From contig BQJM01000007.1 in the NCBI GenBank assembly GCA_021604705.1, positions 1-59,643 on the forward strand: DNA of 59,643 nucleotides, written 5' to 3'. Below, piece by piece: positions 16,230 through 24,966 of the stretch; the stretch's first letter is position 1, and every line of letters begins with the position of its first letter. A model generated the notes under the pieces. It saw nothing but the letters and a program-made list of their open reading frames with translations. It had not been told where the DNA came from and did no database searches. Made by a program: the position numbers and the translations under genes. Source of the stretch: a marine bacterium B5-7 (GTDB lineage Bacteria > Pseudomonadota > Gammaproteobacteria > BQJM01).

Positions 16230-16640
16230 ATGGATAATCAAGATTTACGAAATGCCGGATTAAAAGTGACCGTGCCGCGCATGAAAATTCTGCAGATTCT
16301 AGAAAATGCTGAAGAGCGGCATCTGAGTGCAGAGGATATTTACCGTAAATTGCTAGAGGCTGGGGAAGAAGTGGGCTTGGCGACAGTGTATCGCGTGTTA
16401 ACCCAATTTGAATCGGCAGGCTTGATTGCTCGGCATCATTTTGAGGGAGGTCATTCCGTATTCGAAATGAACGAAGGTGAGCATCATGATCATTTGGTTT
16501 GTGTGAAGTGTGGCAAAGTGCTTGAGTTTGTCGATGCAACCATAGAGCAAAAGCAAGAAGATATTGCTAAAGCCAATGGTTTTAGAATGACGGATCACAA
16601 CTTGATTATTTATGGTGAATGTCAACGCTGCCAAGTATAA
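16230..16640 (+). CDS. fur: Ferric uptake regulator Fur
   Basis: Fur represses iron-uptake and other genes when Fe2+ is plentiful. The 136-residue protein has the winged helix (LSAEDIYRKLL, VGLATVYRVLTQFESAGLI) and the metal region GEHHDHLVCVKCGKVLEF. A second CxxC pair sits at the C-terminus (GECQRCQV), matching structural zinc sites. It is the normal length. It is read divergently from bamE, with 84 bases between the two starts, so a shared promoter region is likely. Its presence shows iron-responsive regulation is kept. Confidence 0.97.
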   Translation: MDNQDLRNAGLKVTVPRMKILQILENAEERHLSAEDIYRKLLEAGEEVGLATVYRVLTQFESAGLIARHHFEGGHSVFEMNEGEHHDHLVCVKCGKVLEFVDATIEQKQEDIAKANGFRMTDHNLIIYGECQRCQV

Positions 16641-16671
16641 CTGAGTTTTCTAAGATAAGGATTTCGATCGT

Positions 16672-17271
16672 ATGCTCAATTGGATTTGGATAGGGATGAT
16701 GCTTGTCGCAGTCATTTGTGGCACGATTACTGGGCGTTTAGATCAAGTTGTTAAATCTATTACAGACTCTGCAAGCTTTTCTGTCACGTTGGCGTTAGGT
16801 TTGATTGGTGTGATGGCTTTGTGGATGGGTATTATGCGCATTGCAGAGCAGGCAGGTTTGATTCGCGCTTTGGCACGCTTACTCAGACCTATCATGACGC
16901 GTTTATTTCCGGATATCCCCGCGGATCATCCAGCCATGGGTGAAATGGTATTAAACATCGCGGCAAATATGCTGGGTCTAGTTAATGCAGCGACGCCCTT
17001 TGGTTTACGTGCAATGAAAACCTTAGAAACACTGAACCCTTTTCCGGGGACTGCCAGTAATGCGATGTGTATGTTCTTAACGATCAATACGTCCAGTGTA
17101 CAACTGATCCCAACGACAGCGATTGCTTTTTTAGCGGCAGGTGGTGATCCACAACCAACACGTATTATTTTCACCGCATTATTTGCAACAATGATTTCTA
17201 CCATTGTGGGTGTAACGGCAGCGAAATGCTTGGAGAAATGCAAACGTTTTCAAATTAGAGAGTCTCACTAA
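16672..17271 (+). CDS. spmA: SpmA-like membrane protein (nucleoside-recognition/Gate domain)
   Basis: A 199-residue inner-membrane protein matching spore maturation protein A, which non-spore-formers also carry with an unknown role. The signature MVLNIAANMLGLVNAATPFG is followed by GTASNAMCMFLTINTSSVQL. About five hydrophobic segments are visible. The stop codon TAA and the spmB ATG share one base (17271), so the pair is translationally coupled and probably forms a single transporter-like complex. Nothing links it to sporulation here. Confidence 0.9.
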   Translation: MLNWIWIGMMLVAVICGTITGRLDQVVKSITDSASFSVTLALGLIGVMALWMGIMRIAEQAGLIRALARLLRPIMTRLFPDIPADHPAMGEMVLNIAANMLGLVNAATPFGLRAMKTLETLNPFPGTASNAMCMFLTINTSSVQLIPTTAIAFLAAGGDPQPTRIIFTALFATMISTIVGVTAAKCLEKCKRFQIRESH

Positions 17272-17810
17272 TGCATTTACAAACGTTAACACAAGCCATT
17301 TCGAATGGATTATTTTTGCTGATGGTCGTGGGGATCCCCGCGATTGCTAGCTTACGAAAAGTCCCAGTGTTTGAAAGTTTTGTTGAAGGTGGCAAAGAAG
17401 GGTTTGAAATTACAATTAAACTGATTCCGTACTTAGTCGCGATGATGGTTGCCATCGGTATGTTACGTGCCTCGGGTGCATTCGACTTATTAACCCATGC
17501 GCTGGCACCGCTTCTTAATAAATTACACGTGCCTGCAGATTTAGTCCCACTTGCGCTGATGCGACCATTCTCTGGTGCGGGCTCGAATGGTATTTTAGCG
17601 AATATTATTCAAACCCACGGTGGTAATAGCATGGTGTCACACATGGGCGCGACCTTGATGGGTAGCACAGAAACAACCTTTTACGTCATTGCCGTTTACT
17701 TCGGTTCGGTTGGTATTAAGCGCACACGACATGCTGTTGTCGCAGGATTATTGGCAGATGCAGCAGGCATTATCGCGTCGATTTGGATTTGTTTGCGGGT
17801 TTTTCATTAG
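17271..17810 (+). CDS. spmB: SpmB-like membrane protein (nucleoside-recognition/Gate domain)
   Basis: A 179-residue partner of SpmA. Recognisable blocks are PVFESFVEGGKEGFEITIKL and ALMRPFSGAGSNGILA, then GSTETTFYVIAVYFGSVGIK. The protein has about four to five membrane segments. Function outside spore-formers is unknown; the Gate-domain relatives include nucleoside transporters. It converges on the OPT gene, with a 125-bp inverted-repeat element between the two 3' ends that may end both transcripts. Confidence 0.9.
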   Translation: MHLQTLTQAISNGLFLLMVVGIPAIASLRKVPVFESFVEGGKEGFEITIKLIPYLVAMMVAIGMLRASGAFDLLTHALAPLLNKLHVPADLVPLALMRPFSGAGSNGILANIIQTHGGNSMVSHMGATLMGSTETTFYVIAVYFGSVGIKRTRHAVVAGLLADAAGIIASIWICLRVFH

Positions 17811-17835
17811 TAAAAGCGCCCCAATAAAAGTGCCT

Positions 17836-17960
17836 CTGTCTATACACCTGACGAGTGAAAATCGTAGGAAAATTTGACGAAGAAGCGCAGTTTATATGAG
17901 AATAAATGAGCATTCTGAGGGGAATTTTCCATAGATTGTCGCCGTCAGGTGTATAGACAG
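17836..17960. repeat. 125-bp MITE-like element with 18-bp perfect inverted ends
   Basis: CTGTCTATACACCTGACG at 17836-17853 is the exact reverse complement of 17943-17960. Imperfect complementarity continues inward (for example GGAAAATT on both sides), so almost the whole element can fold. It has no open frame. It sits in the gap between two convergent genes, typical of miniature inverted-repeat elements. No target duplication is obvious. Confidence 0.8.
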
Positions 17961-17969
17961 CGGTGCATT

Positions 17970-19913
17970 TTAATCTTCCATCCCAGTCGTCCAATAAAAC
18001 CATGCCCCCAACACACACATCGTGACCACACCTAAGTAAGGTCCCAGGCTATGCCAGCTGACGGGGAAAACATCTAATGCATCGGGGTTATGCAGCCATG
18101 CCATGGGAATGGCAATGGCGACATCCATTAATGCCGCGCCGGCAATTAAACCACAAGCAAGTAGTAAACCATTTTGTTTGCCGCGCACGGATTGCATTAA
18201 GCCACGTTTCTTCCAGCGTTTATCGCAGAAGTAGGCAAGCAATCCTCCCAAGAAGATCGGTGTTGTTGTCGTGAACGGTAAATAGATCCCTATGGCGACA
18301 CCTAATACAGACAATGCAGGCCATTTTAAGCTGCTTAAAATACGATTGAGTATGATGATGCAGGCAATCACAGAAAAGCCTGTGATGACCATACGCCAAG
18401 GCATGTGACCGGTGAATACGCCTTGTGTGATACTTGCCATCAACGCAGCAGGCGGGGCCATGAGTGCTTGCGTTGGATCCATCCCCGGGTGCGGTAACAC
18501 ATTTGCAATACCATAAAGGTTAAAGAGTACTTGCATCACCAGCGGAATAACCAAGGATGCGACAACGGCACCAATAATAAGCATGAGCTGTTGCTTCCAA
18601 GGAGTTGCGCCAATGAGCTGGCCAACTTTCAAGTCTTGCATATTGTCATTGGCGACAGCTGCGGCACCCGTAATCATGGCGCCCAGTAAGATGGCCATAG
18701 CAGCTGCGTGATGTAGTGTATCCGCTGAAGCATGTGCATAGACATTTTTTAGAATTAAGGCCGCCATTAATAAGCTAGCAATAATCACGGAAGAACCGGG
18801 GCTTGCTGACACGCCCACTAAACCTGAAAAATAACCGCAAATGGTTGATGCGATAAAACCAACAAATAATACGTAGAAGACACAAGTGACATAAAATCCA
18901 GTAGTAAACAAATGTGTTGATGCAAACATGGTGTGAAACAACATGTAGGTCGCCAACAAACAGACGAAAATACCAGAAAGCACAAACCAACCGGGTAGGT
19001 CTTGCTCGGTACGAAGCGTGGCCAGTGTTTTGCGTTGGCATGATTTCTGTAGGGATTGCACCACACTTTGCCAGAAAGGTTTAATAATACTGAGTAAAGT
19101 CCACAATCCCGCGAGTAGCATGGCGCCGATGCCGATGTAGCGAATGTGCGAGTTCCACAGTTGTGTTGCATTAAGAATAACATCATGGTGATGGACGTTA
19201 TGATAGTAACTGATAGCGGGGATCCCAATAATCCAACCAAGAATGGCACCGACAAAAATACTGAGCGAGACCGGAAATCCAATTAAATAACCCGCACCAA
19301 TCATGGTTGTTGAAAACCCAAAACCAAAGCCATATAGCGTATTGCCGCGCGTGAACCAGATTTGGAATTGATTGGAAATCAGTTTGAAACCATTTTGCGC
19401 CAGCTGAAACAATGCGCCAAAGCAGCCACCGAGTAACATATCGGTAACGCGCGTTTTTCCGATGGAGGAAGCTTGCAATACAGCGGTGATAGCACGTGCT
19501 TCTGGAAAATTAAGCAACGGCTCCTTCAATAAAATGCGACGCAATGGAATCGAAAATAAGACACCGAGTAACCCACCTAGCAATGCAATCAAGCAAGTTT
19601 CCCAGTACGGGAAATCTGTCCAGGAATGAATAATGATGAGGGCTGGTACGGTGTAGACGACACCACCAGCGATGGCCTCACCGGCAGAAGCACAGGTTTG
19701 CACGAGATTATTTTCTAAAATATTAGCGCCTTTAAAAAATCTCAGAATGCCCATCGATAAAATGGCTGCAGGAATCGATGCAGATGTTAACAAACCAATT
19801 TTGAGTGCCAGGTAGGTATTGGCGATCCCTAAGACCAATGCCAAAATAATAGCCAGGATGATTACTTTTAATGTGAGCTCGGGTAAATTTGCTTGCGTGG
19901 GCTGGTTTGACAT
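17970..19913 (-). CDS. OPT-family oligopeptide transporter
   Basis: A 647-residue inner-membrane protein with about sixteen hydrophobic segments, the size of bacterial OPT transporters that import peptides or metal chelates. Typical blocks are ELTLKVIILAIILALVLGIA, NTYLALKIGLLTSASIPAAI and NLVQTCASAGEAIAGGVVY, with NFPEARAITAVLQA further on. It appears complete. OPT members are frequent in Legionella- and Coxiella-like bacteria, which live on amino acids and peptides; that role is inferred. It is transcribed alone, toward spmB. Confidence 0.9.
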   Translation of the reverse strand: MSNQPTQANLPELTLKVIILAIILALVLGIANTYLALKIGLLTSASIPAAILSMGILRFFKGANILENNLVQTCASAGEAIAGGVVYTVPALIIIHSWTDFPYWETCLIALLGGLLGVLFSIPLRRILLKEPLLNFPEARAITAVLQASSIGKTRVTDMLLGGCFGALFQLAQNGFKLISNQFQIWFTRGNTLYGFGFGFSTTMIGAGYLIGFPVSLSIFVGAILGWIIGIPAISYYHNVHHHDVILNATQLWNSHIRYIGIGAMLLAGLWTLLSIIKPFWQSVVQSLQKSCQRKTLATLRTEQDLPGWFVLSGIFVCLLATYMLFHTMFASTHLFTTGFYVTCVFYVLFVGFIASTICGYFSGLVGVSASPGSSVIIASLLMAALILKNVYAHASADTLHHAAAMAILLGAMITGAAAVANDNMQDLKVGQLIGATPWKQQLMLIIGAVVASLVIPLVMQVLFNLYGIANVLPHPGMDPTQALMAPPAALMASITQGVFTGHMPWRMVITGFSVIACIIILNRILSSLKWPALSVLGVAIGIYLPFTTTTPIFLGGLLAYFCDKRWKKRGLMQSVRGKQNGLLLACGLIAGAALMDVAIAIPMAWLHNPDALDVFPVSWHSLGPYLGVVTMCVLGAWFYWTTGMED

Positions 19914-20012
19914 CAGGATGGTCCATTTCTGAGTAAAATATTAGCGTTTAGTGTAATTCATCTGACGATCTGACACAACTTCGTTATACTGGCCTCCTTT
20001 TAATTTTGTTTT

Positions 20013-20130
20013 GAGTGTAAGCCGAGAGGAGTTCTTTCAAAAAGACGCACACTAACTGCCGTCCATGGCGCTCGACGCCGGCATCCCTGCCGCCGACGCT
20101 TTTTGAAAGAACTCCTCTCAGCTCACGCTC
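20013..20130 (-). repeat. Variable-arm palindromic element, copy A
   Basis: The 32-base arms at 20013-20044 and 20099-20130 are inverted copies of one another at 29 of 32 positions. They enclose a 54-base core at 20045-20098. Read on the minus strand the core starts CGTCGGCGGCAGGGAT and ends GTGCGT, matching copies at 33385, 34261 and 53401. The arms (inner part AGGAGTTCTTTC) match none of the other copies. It lies directly upstream of asmA. Confidence 0.88.
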
Positions 20131-20159
20131 ATAAAAAATATCTTGTCGTCGGAGCGATT

Positions 20160-21920
20160 ATGAAAAAACTACTGAAATTTTTGGGATGGATGATTGCGAT
20201 CTTGATCGTGTTGTTTGTTGGTTTAATTGTTGCACTGAAATATTGGTTTAATCCAAACGACCTAAAGCCCTTAATCACAAAACAATTCTTCAATGCGACA
20301 GGTTTGCATTTAACGATCGATGGTAATTTGGACGTTACATTATTTCCCACGGTGGGGTTAAAAGTAGAAGACGTTAAATTAGATAACCCCAAAGGTTTTG
20401 GTCAACAGCCTATGGCTACGATTGGGGATTTGCAACTAGGGGTTGCTGTATTACCGCTTTTGCATAATAAATTAGAAACGAATCGTTTCATTGTGCGGGG
20501 GCTACACCTTAATTTAAAACGCTTGGTTGATGGCAAAGCAAATTGGCAAGCATTTAGCGTAAAACCAGAGAAAATTGAACCTTCCGCACCTGTGATTGCG
20601 GCAGGTGGTGCCGCTGCATTAGCAAAGCCTCGTCATTTAAGCATTACTAATGTTAGGGTTGAGGATGCTGACTTAGTGTTTGATGATCAATTGGCAGATC
20701 AGTTGTTTAAAGTGACGGATCTGAAAGTCAAAGCCAGTGATATTGCTTTAGGACAAACATTCCCATTGATGGTTCGCGCTCACGTGAGTAGCAAGAAACC
20801 TGCGCTACAAGGCGATGTAAAACTTTCGCTGCATGCTTTAGTAGGCAAAAAATTTCAGCAGTTTCATTTAAATAAGCTGCAATTGAATACCCACTTAAAG
20901 GGGAAGGGCCTTCCTCAAAATAAATTAGATCTTCAACTCTCAGGTGATGCGCTCATGAACCTGAAAGAACAGCGTTTTCAGTTGAATCACATGAGCTTAC
21001 ATGAAGATCATCTTGCGATGGAAAAGGCGAATTTAGAGATTGCAATGGCTTCCCCTAAACGCTTATCTAAAGGACCTTATGCCGATTTACGTAACTTGTT
21101 GATTAATGCCAATGTCAATGTGGGTTCCTTACAGTTCCAACAAATGAATATGTCACGTGTGAAGGGAAAATTTAGCGCAGCGCATGGGAAACTGACCCTA
21201 AAAGATTTGTCAGGTGATGTTGCTGGTGGTCAAGCAGCGATGAGTGCACGACTTGATGTGTCGGGTGCTGTGCCGCAGATGGCCTTCTCTGAAAAGATGC
21301 AGCACATTGATGCGCATCAAGCCTTGAGTATGTTTAATGTGAATTTACCCATGAAGGGAGATGCTTATCTCGAGGCCAGTGTAGAAACCCAAGGTGATAA
21401 TGTGCATGCAATCCAGCAGAATCTAGCCGGGAAAACTTCTTTTCATGTGAAAAATGGTGCTATTTCGGGTTTGGATTTTGCCGCTTGGTCGGCTTTGTCT
21501 TTGCAGTCTTTGCTGAATGGTGATGTGCCGCAATTTGGTGGCATGGGGCAAACAGCTTTTTCTGATTTATCGGGTAGTTTTACTATTAATAAGGGGATTG
21601 CGATGACACAAGATACGCAACTTATTTCTTCCTTAGTGAGTGTGCGCGCGAAAGGCAGCGCAAACATTCCTAAGCAAAAATTAGATTTTGTTGCGACAAT
21701 TTCTCCTGGAAAAGGGCGGCATGCCGTGTTTAGCATTCCTTTGTTTATCACCGGCACTTTCACGCACCCCCATGTATTGCCGGACTTAAAGGCATTAGTG
21801 AAAAATCAAATCATTAAGCCATCCGAATCGGTAGTTGGTGTCATTAAAAAACAAATTGATGGTGTGGGTGGCGGTGTGGGTAAACACTTGAAAAATGCGT
21901 TGGATAGTTTCTTCAAATGA
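20160..21920 (+). CDS. asmA: AsmA-family protein
   Basis: A 586-residue protein anchored by an N-terminal membrane segment (FLGWMIAILIVLFVGLIVAL). The AsmA domain follows (LKPLITKQFFNATGLHLTI, then VTLFPTVGLKVEDVKLDNP). The C-terminal AsmA_2 part shows GLDFAAWSALSLQSLL. AsmA proteins lie in the periplasm and are related to bridge-like lipid carriers; they influence outer-membrane assembly. I chose the ATG at 20160, just after GGAGCG, because it puts the membrane segment at the very start. The gene overlaps mutY by four bases. Confidence 0.9.
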   Translation: MKKLLKFLGWMIAILIVLFVGLIVALKYWFNPNDLKPLITKQFFNATGLHLTIDGNLDVTLFPTVGLKVEDVKLDNPKGFGQQPMATIGDLQLGVAVLPLLHNKLETNRFIVRGLHLNLKRLVDGKANWQAFSVKPEKIEPSAPVIAAGGAAALAKPRHLSITNVRVEDADLVFDDQLADQLFKVTDLKVKASDIALGQTFPLMVRAHVSSKKPALQGDVKLSLHALVGKKFQQFHLNKLQLNTHLKGKGLPQNKLDLQLSGDALMNLKEQRFQLNHMSLHEDHLAMEKANLEIAMASPKRLSKGPYADLRNLLINANVNVGSLQFQQMNMSRVKGKFSAAHGKLTLKDLSGDVAGGQAAMSARLDVSGAVPQMAFSEKMQHIDAHQALSMFNVNLPMKGDAYLEASVETQGDNVHAIQQNLAGKTSFHVKNGAISGLDFAAWSALSLQSLLNGDVPQFGGMGQTAFSDLSGSFTINKGIAMTQDTQLISSLVSVRAKGSANIPKQKLDFVATISPGKGRHAVFSIPLFITGTFTHPHVLPDLKALVKNQIIKPSESVVGVIKKQIDGVGGGVGKHLKNALDSFFK

Positions 21921-22981
21921 CATTTCATTTTTCTAAAGCCTTATTGGCATGGTTCGATCAGCGTGGTCGAACCCACTTGCCATGGCAGCAGGATAAAACA
22001 CCTTACCGTGTCTGGGTGTCTGAAATCATGCTGCAGCAAACCCAAGTTAATACGGTGATTGATTATTACCAGCGTTTTATGGCGCGTTTTCCTGATGTGA
22101 CGTCATTAGCTAATGCACCCATTGATGATGTATTAGCCCTCTGGGCTGGATTGGGGTATTACACGCGCGCGAAAAATTTACACTGGGCTGCGCAGCTTGT
22201 TTGTGATGAGCATGAAGGTATTTTTCCTGAGACACAGGAAGGATTAATACAGTTACCTGGTATTGGACGCTCAACGGCAGCGGCCATAAGTTCAATTTGT
22301 TTTGGGGAACGTGTCGCTATCATGGATGGCAATGTACGTCGTGTGTTGGCGCGCTTTCATGCGCTTGAGGGAGATCCTTCTTTATCTGCAGTGACCAAAC
22401 AGCTTTGGACTCTAGCAGAAAAACATTTACCGGAAGAGCGAATTGGTGACTATACGCAAGCGATTATGGATTTAGGCGCGATGGTTTGTACACGAACAAA
22501 GCCAGACTGTCTGGCTTGTCCGATGCATGCCAATTGCGAAGCCTTTAAAACCGAACGTATTGCAGAATTTCCTGGGAAAAAACGCAAAAAAATTATTCCA
22601 GAAAGAAGTACAGTGATGTTAATGTTGGTGCAAGAAAAAAAACAATCGGTCATGTTAATACAACGCCCACTGAAAGGCTTGTGGGGTGGTTTGTATACCT
22701 TGCCGGAGGTTGATGCTGATGTTGATTTGGAGAAATACTGTTGGGATACTTGGCGGATAAAGTTATTGCACCATGAAGCGTGCGCCTCTTTTCGTCATAC
22801 CTTTACACATTTTCATTTAGATATTACACCCGTGTATGCCGTTGTTGATGCAGCTACTGCACCGCCTAGAGAAACCTGGTATGATCTCAACAAGTCGCTA
22901 ACGGTTGGTGTTGCTAAGCCTGTGCGAACGCTGATTACTTATTTGGAAAGAAAATTATGTCCCACGAAGTTCACTGTATAA
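21917..22981 (+). CDS. mutY: A/G-specific adenine DNA glycosylase MutY
   Basis: MutY removes adenine mispaired with 8-oxoguanine. The 354-residue protein has the catalytic start WVSEIMLQQTQV, the helix-hairpin-helix LPGIGRSTAAAI and the catalytic Asp in MDLGAMVC. The iron-sulfur cysteines appear as CTRTKPDCLACPMHANC, and the C-terminal NUDIX-like domain reads the damaged base (LIQRPLKGLWGGLYTLPE). It overlaps asmA upstream and yggX downstream. MutY-YggX is a conserved neighbour pair, both linked to oxidative damage. Confidence 0.96.
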   Translation: MTFHFSKALLAWFDQRGRTHLPWQQDKTPYRVWVSEIMLQQTQVNTVIDYYQRFMARFPDVTSLANAPIDDVLALWAGLGYYTRAKNLHWAAQLVCDEHEGIFPETQEGLIQLPGIGRSTAAAISSICFGERVAIMDGNVRRVLARFHALEGDPSLSAVTKQLWTLAEKHLPEERIGDYTQAIMDLGAMVCTRTKPDCLACPMHANCEAFKTERIAEFPGKKRKKIIPERSTVMLMLVQEKKQSVMLIQRPLKGLWGGLYTLPEVDADVDLEKYCWDTWRIKLLHHEACASFRHTFTHFHLDITPVYAVVDAATAPPRETWYDLNKSLTVGVAKPVRTLITYLERKLCPTKFTV

Positions 22982-23235
22982 AACTCGACAAGACCTTGCC
23001 AGGTTTAGATTTTCAGCCATATCCTGGCGAAATGGGCGAACGCATTCATAAGCAAGTATCAGCAGAAGCGTGGCAGCTGTGGTTGGCGCATCAAACCATG
23101 GTCATTAATGAAAACCGTTTAAATTTGCTGGATGCTTCAACCAGAGCATTTCTTGAACAAGAAATGCAAAAATTCTTCTTTTCGGGCGAAGAAATTGAAA
23201 AACCTGCAGGATATACGCCCGAAGAAGAGAGCTAA
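22957..23235 (+). CDS. yggX: Fe(2+)-trafficking protein YggX
   Basis: A 92-residue protein of the YggX family, which helps protect iron-sulfur clusters from oxidation and may carry Fe2+. Conserved blocks are LPGLDFQPYPGEMGERIHKQ and VSAEAWQLWLAHQTMVINE, with RLNLLDASTRAFLEQEM and the C-terminal GYTPEEE. The start overlaps mutY by 25 bases, suggesting shared translation. The usual Cys close to the N-terminus is present (HEVHCIKLD). Confidence 0.95.
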   Translation: MSHEVHCIKLDKTLPGLDFQPYPGEMGERIHKQVSAEAWQLWLAHQTMVINENRLNLLDASTRAFLEQEMQKFFFSGEEIEKPAGYTPEEES

Positions 23236-23289
23236 TTTGACATTTTTCCCTGGTGATTTATCATGCCGGGCTCTGTCTTGTGTTCATAT

Positions 23290-23365
23290 GGCTAGATAGC
23301 TCAGTCGGTAGAGCAAGGGATTGAAAATCCCTGTGTCGGTGGTTCGATTCCACCTCTGGCCACCA
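23290..23365 (+). tRNA. tRNA-Phe (GAA)
   Basis: A 76-base cloverleaf. The acceptor GGCTAGA pairs with TCTGGCC, the D-arm is GCTCAGTCGGTAGAGC, the anticodon stem AGGGATTGAAAATCCCT carries GAA, and the T-arm is GGTGGTTCGATTCCACC. The 3' CCA is encoded. The AlbA-type and BRO-type accessory genes begin directly after it, and tRNA genes are common insertion points, but I see no repeat of its 3' end nearby. Confidence 0.97.
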
Positions 23366-23434
23366 TTTCTTTTTAAATCAAAATTTATTGTCGGCAGAAT
23401 CGATCGTAGTTTTTCTGGGTTTCATCAAGGCCAT

Positions 23435-24922
23435 CTATTCCTCGAGTAACCCCAAATGATTTGTTTTCTCTAGCCATGCTTTGCCTTCAGCTGTAATTTT
23501 ATATTGTTGTGCTGGGCTTCTTGGTTTTTCGGGTATAGTAAGGCTTAGCAGCTGTTGATTTAAGATTGGCTTTAGGTGATTGTCTTGGAAAGTTTCTCTG
23601 TGTTTTAGACCTAGGAGTGCTTGGATTTCGCTTGCCTTTCGTGCTTGTCGACAGTACTGCAGGATTGTTGCTACGGAACTGTTTGAAGCTTGTCCGGTAA
23701 CTTGTCCGGTAGCTTGTCCGGTAACTTGTCCGCTAGCTTGTCCGGTAACTTGCTCAGTGAGAGATAATTGAAACCTAAAAATATCCCCTTCTTCTAATTG
23801 AGGATTATTGCCGCAGAATGTTGCACTATACTGAAACAGTTTCCGTACGCCAGAGCCTAGCTCATCTGCGAGGCCTATTTCCCTAAAAACCTTCGCTATG
23901 ATTGGATTTTTTGGGTGAGGGGAAAAGCTTACTGGATTGACGATGCCAAAATGATGAGGCTTGTTGCTATTTTCGGTGTAGAAGTGCTGGTTATCGATGA
24001 TAAATTTAGCGGGAAATGGATTGGTGAATTCTCGGTGAATAAGTAGGTTGCCAATTACCTCTCTTAAAATAATGTCACGCACACTCATGCGTTTATCTTT
24101 TTCTAAATAAAATGGATCGGGTAGATGTTTCTGACCAAAATGTAGTAGGCGGTCGTAGCTTTCAATTAGGTTTGTTCGGATATCATCTCTATCATCGTAG
24201 CGATCGATCTTCTTTTTTCGTAAAATTGCATCTGTTTTATGATGTGGTAACACGGATAAAATAGTATTGTCTTTGCCAAATAATAAAATACCCGCCAGCG
24301 TGATGCCAGATTTTCCCGTTTGATAATCAATCCCCATTAACCGTGCACTCTCAAGTAGCTCATGATCATCTAGATTCTGCCAAGGATGCCCCTTGCGCTG
24401 AAGTGAGACGATTTTTCTTACTTTAGTTAGTAAATCTTCTCTTAAATCAGCCAATGATGCATAGGGATAAATTGTATTTTCTGTATAGTTCGACTGTTTT
24501 CTTATATACAGAGAGGTAACAGAATATTGCTGATCAGTGATATCGAAATCGCCATCTTCATTCCTGTCGTAAATTCGATTGTTGCAACGATGTACTTGAG
24601 AACTTTCAGGTACACAAAGGTAAAGAATAGTTTTTTCCTCTATTTCTATTTCTTCGAGTGACAAATAAAATGAAGGACTAAGTTTCTGGGGATTATTGAT
24701 GGCGGTAGAAAAATCACGTTTTATTTTTTTGATGGTGGTGGCTTCAAGTCCAATAATGCTACCATTATCAGCGACACCAAGAAAAATTTGGCCACCGATC
24801 CGATTGAGAAAAGCACATATGCTTTCAAATAAACTTTTGCTCAAGTTTTTCTGGCACAGTTTGAACTCTGTTTTTAGTCCTTCTCCCGATTGAATGGTGT
24901 GGTGATGTTGTTTGTTTAACAT
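23435..24922 (-). CDS. AlbA-2 (Schlafen-like) domain protein, putative transcriptional regulator
   Basis: A 495-residue protein with an N-terminal AlbA-2 domain (about residues 10-130: ESICAFLNRIGGQIFLGVAD with an upstream KTEFK motif). The ATP-binding-like helicase-associated C-terminal region follows (VRDIILREVIGNLLIHREF, then EIGLADELGSGVRKLF). Such proteins are often called putative transcriptional regulators or Fic-associated; the biochemical role is unknown. Residues about 385-410 are a TGQ-rich tandem repeat. A C-terminal winged-helix-like segment ends in NHLGLLEE, nearly the same tail as the neighbouring BRO-type protein. Confidence 0.82.
   Translation of the reverse strand: MLNKQHHHTIQSGEGLKTEFKLCQKNLSKSLFESICAFLNRIGGQIFLGVADNGSIIGLEATTIKKIKRDFSTAINNPQKLSPSFYLSLEEIEIEEKTILYLCVPESSQVHRCNNRIYDRNEDGDFDITDQQYSVTSLYIRKQSNYTENTIYPYASLADLREDLLTKVRKIVSLQRKGHPWQNLDDHELLESARLMGIDYQTGKSGITLAGILLFGKDNTILSVLPHHKTDAILRKKKIDRYDDRDDIRTNLIESYDRLLHFGQKHLPDPFYLEKDKRMSVRDIILREVIGNLLIHREFTNPFPAKFIIDNQHFYTENSNKPHHFGIVNPVSFSPHPKNPIIAKVFREIGLADELGSGVRKLFQYSATFCGNNPQLEEGDIFRFQLSLTEQVTGQASGQVTGQATGQVTGQASNSSVATILQYCRQARKASEIQALLGLKHRETFQDNHLKPILNQQLLSLTIPEKPRSPAQQYKITAEGKAWLEKTNHLGLLEE
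23689..23760 (-). repeat. Six 12-bp tandem units in the AlbA-type gene
   Basis: Units related to CTTGTCCGGTAA repeat six times without a break and encode alternating VTGQ/ATGQ/ASGQ steps. The period is a multiple of three, so copy-number change keeps the frame and only changes linker length. Confidence 0.85.
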
Positions 24923-24966
24923 GGAAATTCCTTTTTTGTTTTTTATGAACGAGGCAATAGCGCGTG

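Noticed and set aside
16672-17810. Sporulation genes
   Set aside because: SpmA/SpmB homologues are widespread in non-sporing bacteria; nothing else points to spores.
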